Below, piece by piece: positions 1 to 7,442 of a DNA stretch of 10,101 bases. The notes beneath the pieces were generated by a model. That model was not told where the DNA came from. It was given only the letters and a program-made list of their open reading frames with translations, and ran no database searches. Source of the stretch: Bacteroidota bacterium (lineage in GTDB: Bacteria > Bacteroidota > Bacteroidia > Flavobacteriales > Weeksellaceae); the NCBI GenBank assembly GCA_018266965.1, contig JAFDZJ010000017.1, positions 1 to 10,101 on the forward strand. Direction: 5' to 3'. Numbering within the stretch: the first letter of the stretch is position 1; each line of letters begins with the position of its first letter. The position numbers and the translations under genes were made by a program.

Positions 1-650
1 ATTTGTTTATCACTACAAAATTAGCAGCAGAAGTTAAGTCCTATAATGAGGCGGTTTCTTCAATAGACAATTCGTTACAACTCTTAGGACTTGATTATAT
101 AGACTTGATGATTATTCACAGTCCGAAACCTTGGGCAGATTATGGAGATGAAAACCGTCATTTTGATGGCAACCGTGAAGCGTGGCGTGCTTTGGAAGGT
201 GCATATAAAGAAGGTAAAATCCGCTCAATTGGAGTATCAAATTTTCAGATTACTGACATCGAAAACATAGTTGCAGACTGTACAGTAAAACCAATGGTCA
301 ACCAAATATTAGCCCATATAAGCAATACGCCTTTTGAGTTGATAGACTACTGCAAACAGAATAACCTCCTTGTTGAAGCCTACTCACCTATTGCACACGG
401 AGAATTATTGAAAAATGAAGAAGTTGTAAAAATGGCGGGAAAATATGGCGTTAGCGTACCGCAATTAGCCATTCGCTATTGTCTTGAATTAGGATTATTG
501 CCATTACCAAAGACAACAAATCCAAAGAATATGAAGAACAATGCAGCCGTAGATTTTGAAATATCAGCAAACGATATGGACGTATTAAAAAATATAGAGC
601 CAATAAAAGATTACGGAGAAGCAAGCAACTTTCCTGTGTTCTGGAAATAA
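1..650 (+). CDS. Aldo/keto reductase, 5'-truncated by the window edge
   Basis: This is the C-terminal part of an NAD(P)H-dependent aldo/keto reductase, a soluble TIM-barrel enzyme that reduces aldehydes or ketones; the substrate cannot be told. The reading frame is open to the left edge, and the first complete codon (TTG at 3) is an internal leucine of the barrel strand LFITTKL, not a start. About 60-65 N-terminal residues, including the catalytic Asp and Tyr, lie outside the window, judging by the usual family length near 275. Numbering from that leucine, the visible catalytic residues are Lys6 (TTKL) and His39 (IIHSP). Family motifs are GVSNF at 77-81 and the cofactor 2'-phosphate/adenine loop LPKTTNPKNMKNN at 168-180. 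The gene ends 18 nt before a large palindromic element, so it could be the coding part of a mobile cassette. Family assignment is firm; the physiological role is unknown. Confidence 0.9.
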   Translation, partial: LFITTKLAAEVKSYNEAVSSIDNSLQLLGLDYIDLMIIHSPKPWADYGDENRHFDGNREAWRALEGAYKEGKIRSIGVSNFQITDIENIVADCTVKPMVNQILAHISNTPFELIDYCKQNNLLVEAYSPIAHGELLKNEEVVKMAGKYGVSVPQLAIRYCLELGLLPLPKTTNPKNMKNNAAVDFEISANDMDVLKNIEPIKDYGEASNFPVFWK

Positions 651-668
651 TCTACCCAAAGCCACAGC

Positions 669-801
669 CTATAACAAACAAATTGGCAATAGAGCCGGTG
701 AAGTGCTTCTATTGAGCTTTTGTGCAAGATTGAAGAGTAGTAATTCTATTCAATATTTGTGCTAAAAATCGGCTCCATCGCCAATTTGCCAAACGTTCTA
801 T
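669..801. repeat. Nested palindromic element resembling an integron attC site
   Basis: A 19-nt left arm (679-697) pairs with a right arm (770-788) at 17 of 19 positions. Both mismatches (688/779 and 691/776) are A-C on the top strand but T-G wobbles on the bottom strand, so the bottom strand folds better. Inside sits a second stem, 729-737 with 746-754 (8 of 9 paired), with loop 738-745. A 7-nt direct repeat, TTTGTGC, occurs at 719-725 and 756-762. The outer ends read CTATAAC (669-675) and GTTCTAT (795-801), which contain the AAC/GTT pair of attC R boxes, although the right one departs from GTTRRRY. Length (about 133 bp), placement just after a stop codon, and bottom-strand folding all match attC architecture of the Vibrio VCR type. 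No integrase gene is visible. It could instead be another dispersed palindromic repeat of Bacteroidota. Confidence 0.5.
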
Positions 802-815
802 AAATTTTGCCAAAC
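785..815 (+). repeat. 10-nt direct repeat pair at the palindrome edge
   Basis: TTTGCCAAAC occurs at 785-794, overlapping the right arm of the palindrome, and again at 806-815, separated by 11 nt. It may be a small duplication at the border of the element or chance in AT-rich DNA; no function is assigned. Confidence 0.35.
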
Positions 816-862
816 CAATCGCTACAAATAAAACTCTGACTTACAAACAAAAATATTTTATC

Positions 863-1357
863 ATGATAAACACTGAACGACTTTTTATTAAACAATTATC
901 CGAAGAAGACACTCGTTTTATTCTTGAATTGCTTAACACGGAAGGTTGGATTAAATATATCGGAAACAGAAATGTAAATTCAGAAAATGATGCGGTTGCT
1001 TACATTCAAAAAATAAATCAAAATACCGACATTACTTATTGGACTGTATCACTGAACCAAACAAAAAAATCCATTGGATTAGTAACACTTATCAAACGAG
1101 ATTATTTGGAATACAATGATATTGGCTTTGCTTTTCTTCCCGATTTTTCCGGCAAAGGCTATGCTTATGAAGCTGTAAATGCAGTTTTGCGGAACTTAGA
1201 AGAATACAATTCACTAGAAAACATTCTTGCAATTACACTTCCCAAAAACACGACTTCTATAAAATTACTAGAAAAATTGGGCTTTAAATTTGACAGAATA
1301 ATCAAGCAGAATAATGAGAATTTATATCTTTATAGTGCTTCAAAAATATGTGTGTAA
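863..1357 (+). CDS. GNAT-family N-acetyltransferase (RimJ/RimL-like)
   Basis: A 164-residue cytosolic acetyltransferase expected to move an acetyl group from acetyl-CoA to an amine of a protein or small molecule; the acceptor is unknown. The N-terminus (INTERLFIKQLSEED) is typical of the RimJ/RimL-like branch. Motif A spans about residues 86-104, with the acetyl-CoA pyrophosphate-binding loop SGKGYAYEA (97-104 region, a Q/R-x-x-G-x-G/A variant). Motif B is about 127-141, with N129 followed by SIKLLEKLGF, the usual helix before the terminal strand. The length is normal for a single GNAT domain. The ATG at 863 gives a full-length domain; no Shine-Dalgarno is present, as usual in Bacteroidota. 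It stands alone between the attC-like palindrome and topA. Small GNAT genes are common integron cargo, but no second palindrome follows this gene, so it need not be part of a cassette. Confidence 0.88.
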   Translation: MINTERLFIKQLSEEDTRFILELLNTEGWIKYIGNRNVNSENDAVAYIQKINQNTDITYWTVSLNQTKKSIGLVTLIKRDYLEYNDIGFAFLPDFSGKGYAYEAVNAVLRNLEEYNSLENILAITLPKNTTSIKLLEKLGFKFDRIIKQNNENLYLYSASKICV

Positions 1358-1435
1358 AAATCATTAGCTTATAAAGTTTTTCTGCTATTGCTGTTATTAA
1401 AATTAACTTAAAACATAAGAGTCAAAAAAAACTTA

Positions 1436-1443
1436 TACTTTTG
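1436..1443 (+). promoter_or_regulatory. Bacteroidota-type -7 promoter element ahead of topA
   Basis: TACTTTTG matches the Bacteroidota -7 consensus TAnnTTTG exactly. A start about 6 nt downstream would leave a leader of roughly 10 nt before the topA ATG at 1459. No clear -33 TTTG is found at the expected distance, so the call rests on the -7 element and its placement. Confidence 0.45.
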
Positions 1444-1458
1444 CAAAAAATTTGAAGC

Positions 1459-3924
1459 ATGTCTAAAAATTTAGTTATCGTAGAGTCACCGGCAAAAGCA
1501 AAAACTATCCAGAAGTTTTTGGGGGCGGATTTCGAAGTGAAATCTAGCTTTGGACACATCCGTGATTTGCCTAAAAAAGGAATGGGTATAGACCTCACCA
1601 GTTTTACTCCGGATTACGAAGTTTCTGCAGATAAAAAGAAAATAGTAACCGAGCTGAAAGCCGCAGCCAAAAAAGCGGATATGGTATGGTTGGCTTCCGA
1701 TGAAGACCGAGAGGGAGAAGCTATTGCTTGGCATTTGGCACAAGAGTTAAAACTAAAACCAGAACAGACCAAACGAATTGTTTTTCATGAAATAACCAAA
1801 AATGCAATTCTAAAAGCCATAGAAAATCCAAGAAATATTGACCAAAATTTAGTAAACGCACAACAAGCGAGAAGGGTTCTGGATAGGATTGTAGGTTTTG
1901 AAATGTCCCCTGTTCTGTGGAAAAAAATTAAAACAGGACTTTCAGCAGGTAGGGTGCAATCGGTTGCAGTAAGGTTGATAGTGGAAAGAGAGCAAGAAAT
2001 AAGACAATTTTCCCCATCTTCTTCCTATAAAGTGGAGGGAATTTTCATCAATCAAGACAAAAAAGACTTTTCTGCCAAACTAAAAAAAGATTTTCAAAAT
2101 GAAAAAGAGGCAGAAGATTTTTTAAACAAAGCCTTATCCACAGAGTTCTCCGTCCTGAATACAGAAATAAAACCTGGGACAAGAACGGCTTCCGCTCCAT
2201 TTACAACTTCTACATTGCAGCAAGAAGCGTCTAATAGACTTGGTTATGGTGTTACTACAACTATGAGAGTAGCACAACGACTGTATGAAGAAGGATATAT
2301 AACCTATATGAGAACAGACTCCGTGAATTTATCTTCCGAAGCCATCACTTCTGCTGAAAAATTTATAGTCTCGGAATATGGACAAAAATATTCAAAACCA
2401 AGAAACTATACCACCAAATCCGCTGCTGCACAAGAAGCTCACGAAGCTATAAGACCTACCGATTTCTCGGTAAAATCGGTTGCAGATGTACAACTCAACA
2501 AGCTGTATCAACTCATCTACAAAAGGACACTTGCCTCACAAATGGCAAATGCAGCCATAGAAAAAACAATGATAGAAATTGGCAATAAGTCCCTTAACAA
2601 TCATTTTGAAGCTCAAGGAGAAGTTGTCGTATTTGATGGTTTTCTAAAAGTATATGGCGTTACAAAAAACGAAGATGAAGACGATGATAGCAATGAAAAA
2701 TTATTGCCAAAAGTAAAAAAAGGAGAAATGTTGGACTATAAAAAAATAGTTGCCACAGAAAAATTCTCCAAGCCAACAGCAAGATTTACGGAAGCCGGAC
2801 TTGTGAAAAAACTGGAAGAATTAGGAATAGGAAGACCTTCTACTTATGCACCTACCATACAGACAATACAACAGAGAGAATATGTGGACAAAAGAGAAAT
2901 ACTACCACAGAGTAGAGAAATTGTAAAATTGTCCCTGAACAAAAAAGAGGTAAAAAAAGAAATTGTAGAAGAAAAATTCGGAGGCGACAAAAACAAATTT
3001 GTCCCAACAGATATTGGAGAAGTGGTCAATGAGTTTTTGACTTCCAATTTCAATGAAGTGTTGGACTATGGTTTTACCGCAAAAGTGGAACAAAATTTCG
3101 ACAATATTGCCGAAGGCTCCAAAGAGTGGAAACAAATCCTCAAAGGATTTTATGACAATTTCCACCCCATCATTCAAGATGTAGAAGAAAATGCAGATAG
3201 AGCAACAGGAGAAAGAAATCTTGGAAAAGACCCTGTATCTGGAAAAAATATTTATGCCAGAATAGGAAGATATGGACCAATGATACAAATAGGCGAAAGT
3301 GATGATGAAGAAAAACCAAAATTCGCATCATTGCTTACCACCCAAAATATTGCTACCATAACACTAGAAGAGGCATTGGAACTTTTCAAAATCCCATTCG
3401 ACCTTCAAGATTTCGATGGAAAAGCTGTTTCGGTTGGGGTTGGTAGATATGGACCTTATGTAAAATGGGGAGATGCTTTTATTTCCATAGGAAGAGCAAC
3501 AGACCCGTTTTCCGTAACCCAAGAAATAGCCGAAGCCATCATCAAAGAAAAACAAATTGCAGATCTGCCAGTAGCATCATACAAAGGAGAACCTGTAACC
3601 AAAGGAACGGGAAGGTTTGGACCGTTTATAAAATACAAAGACCTCTATGTGAATGTTCCTAAAAAATACGATTTTGAAAACCTTACCGAGGCAGAAATAC
3701 ACGAGTTGATTACTGCTAAAATAGAAAAAGAAAATAACCGATACATACAACAATGGGAGAAAGAAAAAATTTCTATTGAAAATGGAAGATGGGGACCTTT
3801 TGTAAAAACAGGTAAAAAAATGATAAAAATACCTAAAAAAGATGATGGCGAAAAATACCTAGCCGAAGAATTGAAATCCATTTCTTTGGAAACGGTAAAA
3901 AAATGGATAGTAGCAGCAAAATAA
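1459..3924 (+). CDS. topA: DNA topoisomerase I (type IA, omega protein)
   Basis: This enzyme relaxes negative supercoils by cutting one DNA strand through a 5'-phosphotyrosyl intermediate with Mg2+; it acts on the chromosome during transcription and replication. The 821-residue protein is full length for Bacteroidota. It begins with a Toprim domain (about 4-110) containing acidic residues Glu9 in VES and Asp81/Asp83 in DEDREG. The type IA core follows (about 130-580), with catalytic Tyr283 in ITYMRTDS and the family motifs LSAGRVQS (161-168) and GIGRPSTYA (456-464). The C-terminus carries four glycine-aromatic repeats of the form GR(Y/F/W)GP: 603-612, 662-671, 718-727 and 776-785. These are the zinc-free repeats that replace the C4 zinc fingers of the E. 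coli enzyme; the protein has no cysteine at all. An acidic insert (EDEDDDSNE, 405-413) breaks the core. It is probably transcribed alone from the promoter just upstream. Confidence 0.97.
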   Translation: MSKNLVIVESPAKAKTIQKFLGADFEVKSSFGHIRDLPKKGMGIDLTSFTPDYEVSADKKKIVTELKAAAKKADMVWLASDEDREGEAIAWHLAQELKLKPEQTKRIVFHEITKNAILKAIENPRNIDQNLVNAQQARRVLDRIVGFEMSPVLWKKIKTGLSAGRVQSVAVRLIVEREQEIRQFSPSSSYKVEGIFINQDKKDFSAKLKKDFQNEKEAEDFLNKALSTEFSVLNTEIKPGTRTASAPFTTSTLQQEASNRLGYGVTTTMRVAQRLYEEGYITYMRTDSVNLSSEAITSAEKFIVSEYGQKYSKPRNYTTKSAAAQEAHEAIRPTDFSVKSVADVQLNKLYQLIYKRTLASQMANAAIEKTMIEIGNKSLNNHFEAQGEVVVFDGFLKVYGVTKNEDEDDDSNEKLLPKVKKGEMLDYKKIVATEKFSKPTARFTEAGLVKKLEELGIGRPSTYAPTIQTIQQREYVDKREILPQSREIVKLSLNKKEVKKEIVEEKFGGDKNKFVPTDIGEVVNEFLTSNFNEVLDYGFTAKVEQNFDNIAEGSKEWKQILKGFYDNFHPIIQDVEENADRATGERNLGKDPVSGKNIYARIGRYGPMIQIGESDDEEKPKFASLLTTQNIATITLEEALELFKIPFDLQDFDGKAVSVGVGRYGPYVKWGDAFISIGRATDPFSVTQEIAEAIIKEKQIADLPVASYKGEPVTKGTGRFGPFIKYKDLYVNVPKKYDFENLTEAEIHELITAKIEKENNRYIQQWEKEKISIENGRWGPFVKTGKKMIKIPKKDDGEKYLAEELKSISLETVKKWIVAAK

Positions 3925-3976
3925 AACTAACCCTTTTGATTTGATGTTTTTTTCTTATTACTACCATAAATTTATT

Positions 3977-3984
3977 TATTTTTG
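3977..3984 (+). promoter_or_regulatory. Possible -7 promoter element ahead of the ABC transporter gene
   Basis: TATTTTTG fits TAnnTTTG and lies 18 nt before the ATG at 4003, in a gene-free 78-nt spacer after topA. The spacer is very T-rich, so chance matches are likely. TTTG sequences at 3935 and 3940 are too far upstream (over 30 nt) to be a normal -33 box. Confidence 0.35.
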
Positions 3985-4002
3985 TTTCTTTAATTATTTT
4001 TA

Positions 4003-5841
4003 ATGAAAGCAACCCAGCGAATTTTATATTTTGCCAAACCACATCAAAAATTCCTTTGGGGAAGTATGGTTTTTAATTTACTATATTCCCTACTCAATGT
4101 TTTTTCAGTTGGCACAATGTTGCCAATATTAGGACTAATGTTCGGAACAGTGGAAAAGGTAGATACCACAAAGATACCCGTTTGGAATGGAGAAGTTGGA
4201 CATTATTTCGACTATCTTAAAAGCTTGGGTTATTACAAAATACAAATTAATATAGAGCAACATGGAGCAGTGAGTGTATTAGCAGTCCTTTGTGGAGTAA
4301 CTGCCTTTGCTTTTTTGCTCCGAAATATTTTCAGATATATAGGTGCTTATCTTTTGGTAAATTATAGAGTCGGTATCACAAAAGATTTGAGAACCTCCAT
4401 GTATGACAAGTTTTTAAAACTTCCTGTATCTTTTTTTACCGAACAAAGGAAAGGAGATATGATGTCCAGAATCTCTAATGATATTGGTGCCGTAGAAGGA
4501 GGTATTATGGGGAGCTTGGTGGATATTGTGAATGCTCCGTTTATGATATTGACCTCTTTGGTAACTCTGTTTTTACTTTCACCTAGCCTTACTTTATTTT
4601 CACTTTTGGTATTTCCAATTATGGGTTGGATAATTTCTGCTGTTGGAAAATCATTAAAAAAACAAGCTCATTTTGCTCAAGCTGAATTGAGTAATCTCTT
4701 TTCATTGGTGGACGAAACTCTGAAATCTTCCAAAGTAATCAAGATTTTTTCTGCGGACAAAATTCTGAAAAACAGATTCAACACCACAACGGACAATTGG
4801 CAAAAATTCTCCATCGGTATGAGTCGTAGGAGAGAGTTGGCATCACCGTCTTCCGAGTTTTTGGGTTCGGTTACTATCCTTATCATCACATGGTTTGCAG
4901 GAAAACAAATTCTACAAGAACACACCATGCAACCAGAAACATTTTTGGTTTTTATAGCTATATTTTTTCAAATTTTGGATCCGGCCAAAAAATTATCTTC
5001 TGCAGTATCCTCCATACAAGGCGGAATGGCTAGTCTAGAAAGAGTGTCAGAAGTCTTGGATTATGACCTACGAGTGGAAGAAATAGAAAATCCTATCGCA
5101 ATTTCTTCTTTGAAAAACAAAATAGAATTTAAAAATATTGGCTTCTATTATGATAAAGACAATGTTATTTTAAAAAAATTCTCACTTACCATTCCAAAAG
5201 GAAAAACCGTAGCTTTGGTAGGGCAATCTGGGTCCGGAAAAACGACTATTGCCAACCTGTTAGCAAGATTTTATGATGTTTCCGAAGGAGAAATATTGAT
5301 TGATGGCGAAAATGTGAAAAATTTATCATTGAAAGATTATCATCATTTGCTAGGGATGGTAACACAAGAGTCAGTTCTGTTTAATGATTCTGTGGCAAAT
5401 AATATTTTGATGGGGAAGCCAGAAGCTACCGATACCGAAATAATAAGTGCTGCAAAAATTGCCAACGCCGATCAATTTATTTCACAACTTCCAAATGGCT
5501 ATGATACCAATATCGGTGATGATGGCGGAAAACTTTCAGGAGGACAAAAACAAAGAGTTTCTATTGCAAGAGCTGTGTTGAAAAATCCTCCTATTATGAT
5601 ACTGGACGAGGCAACTTCTGCACTGGATACCGAAAGTGAAAGAGCAGTACAAGAAGCATTGGAAAAAATGATGGAGAACAGAACTTCTTTGGTAATTGCA
5701 CATCGATTGTCCACCATACAAAAAGCCGATTTGATAGTTGTAATGGAAAGAGGCGAAATTGTAGAACAAGGCACCCACCAAGAGTTGATGGATAAAAATG
5801 GAGTCTATAGAAAATTGGTGGACTTGCAAAATTTTTCCTGA
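4003..5841 (+). CDS. ABC half-transporter, MsbA-like lipid/drug exporter (TMD-NBD fusion)
   Basis: A 612-residue inner-membrane exporter that would work as a homodimer, using ATP to flip or extrude a hydrophobic substrate. The family includes MsbA, which moves lipid A core to the periplasmic leaflet, and multidrug exporters; the sequence alone does not separate these. The membrane domain (about 15-345) has helices around 18-48, 90-120, 170-215 and 285-325. The nucleotide-binding domain (about 372-612) is complete: Walker A GQSGSGKTT (407-415), Q-loop Gln455, signature LSGGQ (511-515), Walker B IMILDE with Glu536, D-loop SALD (539-542) and switch His567. A loop after the first helix (about 52-85) is longer than in E. 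coli MsbA. The ATG at 4003 is the first plausible start. It lies 26 nt before the next gene and probably heads a three-gene unit. Confidence 0.93.
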   Translation: MKATQRILYFAKPHQKFLWGSMVFNLLYSLLNVFSVGTMLPILGLMFGTVEKVDTTKIPVWNGEVGHYFDYLKSLGYYKIQINIEQHGAVSVLAVLCGVTAFAFLLRNIFRYIGAYLLVNYRVGITKDLRTSMYDKFLKLPVSFFTEQRKGDMMSRISNDIGAVEGGIMGSLVDIVNAPFMILTSLVTLFLLSPSLTLFSLLVFPIMGWIISAVGKSLKKQAHFAQAELSNLFSLVDETLKSSKVIKIFSADKILKNRFNTTTDNWQKFSIGMSRRRELASPSSEFLGSVTILIITWFAGKQILQEHTMQPETFLVFIAIFFQILDPAKKLSSAVSSIQGGMASLERVSEVLDYDLRVEEIENPIAISSLKNKIEFKNIGFYYDKDNVILKKFSLTIPKGKTVALVGQSGSGKTTIANLLARFYDVSEGEILIDGENVKNLSLKDYHHLLGMVTQESVLFNDSVANNILMGKPEATDTEIISAAKIANADQFISQLPNGYDTNIGDDGGKLSGGQKQRVSIARAVLKNPPIMILDEATSALDTESERAVQEALEKMMENRTSLVIAHRLSTIQKADLIVVMERGEIVEQGTHQELMDKNGVYRKLVDLQNFS

Positions 5842-5867
5842 TACCCTCATCTTATAAATATGTTATT

Positions 5868-6932
5868 ATGAGTAATTTTTCCGAACCCATACGGAGTGAA
5901 ATCATAAAACAAGTATTCTTGTTAATAATAATTTTGATTTTATTAGGGGTTATTTTTTGGAATTTGTCCATGTTTCTGCCTTCATTATTAGGAGCGATTA
6001 CCATGTATATCTTGTGCCGAAAACTCAATTTTTATCTTTTGGAGAAAAAGAAATGGAAACCATGGTTAGCAACTGTATTCATATTTTCTTTATCTGCTAT
6101 TGTCATAGTTTTGCCCATTTATTTTTTGGTAAATGCAGTAATTGCAAAGGTTGGAAATATACAACTATACATAGATGGGTTTTCCGATTTTGTAGAGAAA
6201 ATACACACCTATCTGAAAACAAAATTTGAAATTGACCTACTGGATAAAAACTTGATAACCCAAATGCAAGGCTGGCTAACAAAAATGTCTGGCACTTTAC
6301 TTAGTGGTACACTCAACATACTAACCGTTCTTTTTTCCATGTATTTCATTTTGTACTTTATGCTTACCAACGCTAGGGAAATGGAAAGAAAACTAATGAT
6401 ATATGCACCATTCAAAAAAAACAACAACCTACTATTAGGGGATAAAATCGTGAAAATGGTAATTGCCAACGCAGTCGGAATACCGGTTGTAGCACTAGGA
6501 CAAGCAATCATTGCACTTTTGGGCTATTTTATTTTTGGAGCTCCAAGTCCATTACTACTTTTCACGCTTACTTTTTTTACCGCCATGATACCAATAGTTG
6601 GAGCCTCCATCATCTATGTTCCTGTTGGGATATATATGTTGGCTACTGGCGACAATAGTGGAATTTGGCTTATTATTTATTGTATAACAATTGTGGGTTT
6701 AACAGATAATATTTTAAGGTTCACACTACTCAAAAAATTAGAGGATATACATCCACTAAACACTGTATTCGGAATAATTTTAGGATTAGAAATTTTTGGA
6801 TTTATGGGATTGGTTTTTGGGCCGATATTAGTTTCAATAACCGTATTGCTCATCCAAGTTTATCATAATGAATTTTCTGGTAGAAATTCCGAAAAAGGCA
6901 ATGCTGTAACAACTCAAGATTTCGAAGTATAA
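5868..6932 (+). CDS. AI-2E/PerM-family membrane transporter
   Basis: A 354-residue multi-pass inner-membrane protein of the AI-2E transporter family (PF01594; relatives PerM, TqsA, YdiK). Members have been linked to export of autoinducer-2 or to Na+/H+ antiport, but most are uncharacterised, so the substrate is left open. Hydrophobic helices lie around 14-50 (two), 66-90, 150-168, 200-224, 227-260, 265-283 and 297-332. A polar region (about 94-148) sits between the third and fourth, as is usual for the family. Conserved late motifs are visible: GAPSPLL at 224-230, the proline/glycine-rich AMIPIVGASIIYVPVG (239-254), LTDNILR (278-284) and the HPLNTVFGIILGLEIFG stretch (295-311). The start ATG follows the ABC gene stop by 26 nt, and the stop is 3 nt before the next ATG, indicating co-transcription. 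Confidence 0.92.
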   Translation: MSNFSEPIRSEIIKQVFLLIIILILLGVIFWNLSMFLPSLLGAITMYILCRKLNFYLLEKKKWKPWLATVFIFSLSAIVIVLPIYFLVNAVIAKVGNIQLYIDGFSDFVEKIHTYLKTKFEIDLLDKNLITQMQGWLTKMSGTLLSGTLNILTVLFSMYFILYFMLTNAREMERKLMIYAPFKKNNNLLLGDKIVKMVIANAVGIPVVALGQAIIALLGYFIFGAPSPLLLFTLTFFTAMIPIVGASIIYVPVGIYMLATGDNSGIWLIIYCITIVGLTDNILRFTLLKKLEDIHPLNTVFGIILGLEIFGFMGLVFGPILVSITVLLIQVYHNEFSGRNSEKGNAVTTQDFEV

Positions 6933-6935
6933 TTG

Positions 6936-7157
6936 ATGGACACAAAGATTTTAGAAGAAATAGTGGTTGCAAAAATGCCATTCGGAAAATACAAGGGAAC
7001 GATAATTGCCGATTTGCCCATTTCATATCTAGAATGGTTTTTACGGAAAGGCGGATTTCCTCCTGGCAAATTGGGAATGCAACTACACACCATTTATGAA
7101 ATAAAACTAAATGGACTAGAAGAGTTGCTGAAACCAATAAAGGATTTCCAAAAATAA
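6936..7157 (+). CDS. DUF3820 / QSregVF-like small protein
   Basis: A 73-residue cytosolic protein with the recognisable pattern MPFGKYKG...DLPISYLEWFLRKG (residues 14-37). This marks the DUF3820 family (annotated in databases as putative quorum-sensing-regulated virulence factor), and the same module is also found fused to exonuclease-type domains. Its biochemical role is unknown. There is no signal peptide, membrane segment or cysteine. The ATG at 6936 is preferred over an in-frame TTG immediately before it at 6933, because ATG adds no gap problem and gives the usual N-terminus. It begins 3 nt after the stop of the AI-2E-family gene, so translational coupling is likely. It is the last gene of the unit; the following 285 nt carry no gene. 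Confidence 0.82.
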   Translation: MDTKILEEIVVAKMPFGKYKGTIIADLPISYLEWFLRKGGFPPGKLGMQLHTIYEIKLNGLEELLKPIKDFQK

Positions 7158-7275
7158 ATTTTGGTTATAATTAGACGAATCAAGATTAACATTGGATTTT
7201 GAAAACTTATAAATTTAATTTTTAAATTTTTAAACGAATTTTTACCCACTAACAAAATCTGCCTTTATATTAATT

Positions 7276-7291
7276 TGTGATGATTATCACT
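7276..7291. promoter_or_regulatory. CRP/FNR-family operator upstream of ccoG
   Basis: TGTGATGATTATCACT contains the perfect inverted repeat GTGAT-N4-ATCAC (7277-7281 and 7286-7290). It fits TGTGA-N6-TCAC(A) of the CRP/FNR superfamily at all but the last base, and resembles the FNR box TTGAT-N4-ATCAA. The centre (7283.5) is about 42 nt upstream of the start predicted from the -7 element at 7313-7320, the position used by class II activators. This would also explain the lack of a -33 box. The regulator is inferred; cbb3 assembly genes are FNR/CRP-type targets in many bacteria. Confidence 0.55.
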
Positions 7292-7312
7292 TAATAAATA
7301 AACATTAAACCG

Positions 7313-7320
7313 TAACTTTG
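7313..7320 (+). promoter_or_regulatory. -7 promoter element of the ccoG-fixH-safE unit
   Basis: TAACTTTG matches TAnnTTTG exactly. No TTTG lies at the usual -33 distance; instead a CRP/FNR-like palindrome occupies the region about 42 nt upstream of the expected start (near 7326). This fits an activator-dependent promoter. Confidence 0.5.
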
Positions 7321-7442
7321 TAGAAATAAAATTATTATTAATCCATTGAAAAGATTATAATTGAAATTTTAAAATAAAATCAAAATTCCAATGATTTATT
7401 AATTTTTTCTTGGTTAAAAAACAACATAAAACGATAATATTT

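Larger units (their letters stand above)
7158..7442 (+). promoter_or_regulatory. Gene-free control region of the ccoG unit
   Basis: This 285-nt stretch is extremely AT-rich and has no plausible coding frame. Its left end holds only a weak A/T stem (7148-7153 with 7159-7164) with no convincing U-tract, so a terminator for the upstream unit is not established. The centre carries a CRP/FNR-like palindrome and a -7 promoter element, listed separately. If transcription begins near 7326, the ccoG mRNA has an untranslated leader of about 117 nt, much longer than inferred for topA. No stable hairpin or recognisable riboswitch is seen in that leader. Confidence 0.6.

Noticed and set aside
679..788. 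Palindrome as the inverted termini of an insertion sequence or MITE
   Set aside because: There is no transposase, and I saw no clear target-site duplication outside the arms. The nested inner stem and gene-end position fit a recombination-site fold better, though a MITE is not fully excluded.
1358..1435. A second attC-like element after the GNAT gene
   Set aside because: No paired arms comparable to 679-788 could be found between the GNAT stop and topA.
3935..3943. TTTG motifs as the -33 box for the ABC gene
   Set aside because: They are over 30 nt from the -7 element, beyond the normal spacing of about 17-23 nt.
5957..6229. Second + strand frame inside the AI-2E-family gene
   Set aside because: It is out of frame with a clear membrane protein and shows no domain or start signal of its own.
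6933..6935. TTG start for the DUF3820 gene
   Set aside because: An ATG follows at once in frame, and TTG would add only one residue.
7148..7164. CCAAAA/TTTTGG hairpin as terminator after the DUF3820 gene
   Set aside because: The stem is six pairs, four of them A-T, it overlaps the stop codon, and no T-run follows; such stems are expected by chance in this AT-rich DNA.
7410..7442. TTG start extending CcoG by 11 residues
   Set aside because: The added segment is not family-like, and the ATG at 7443 gives the usual CcoG N-terminus.
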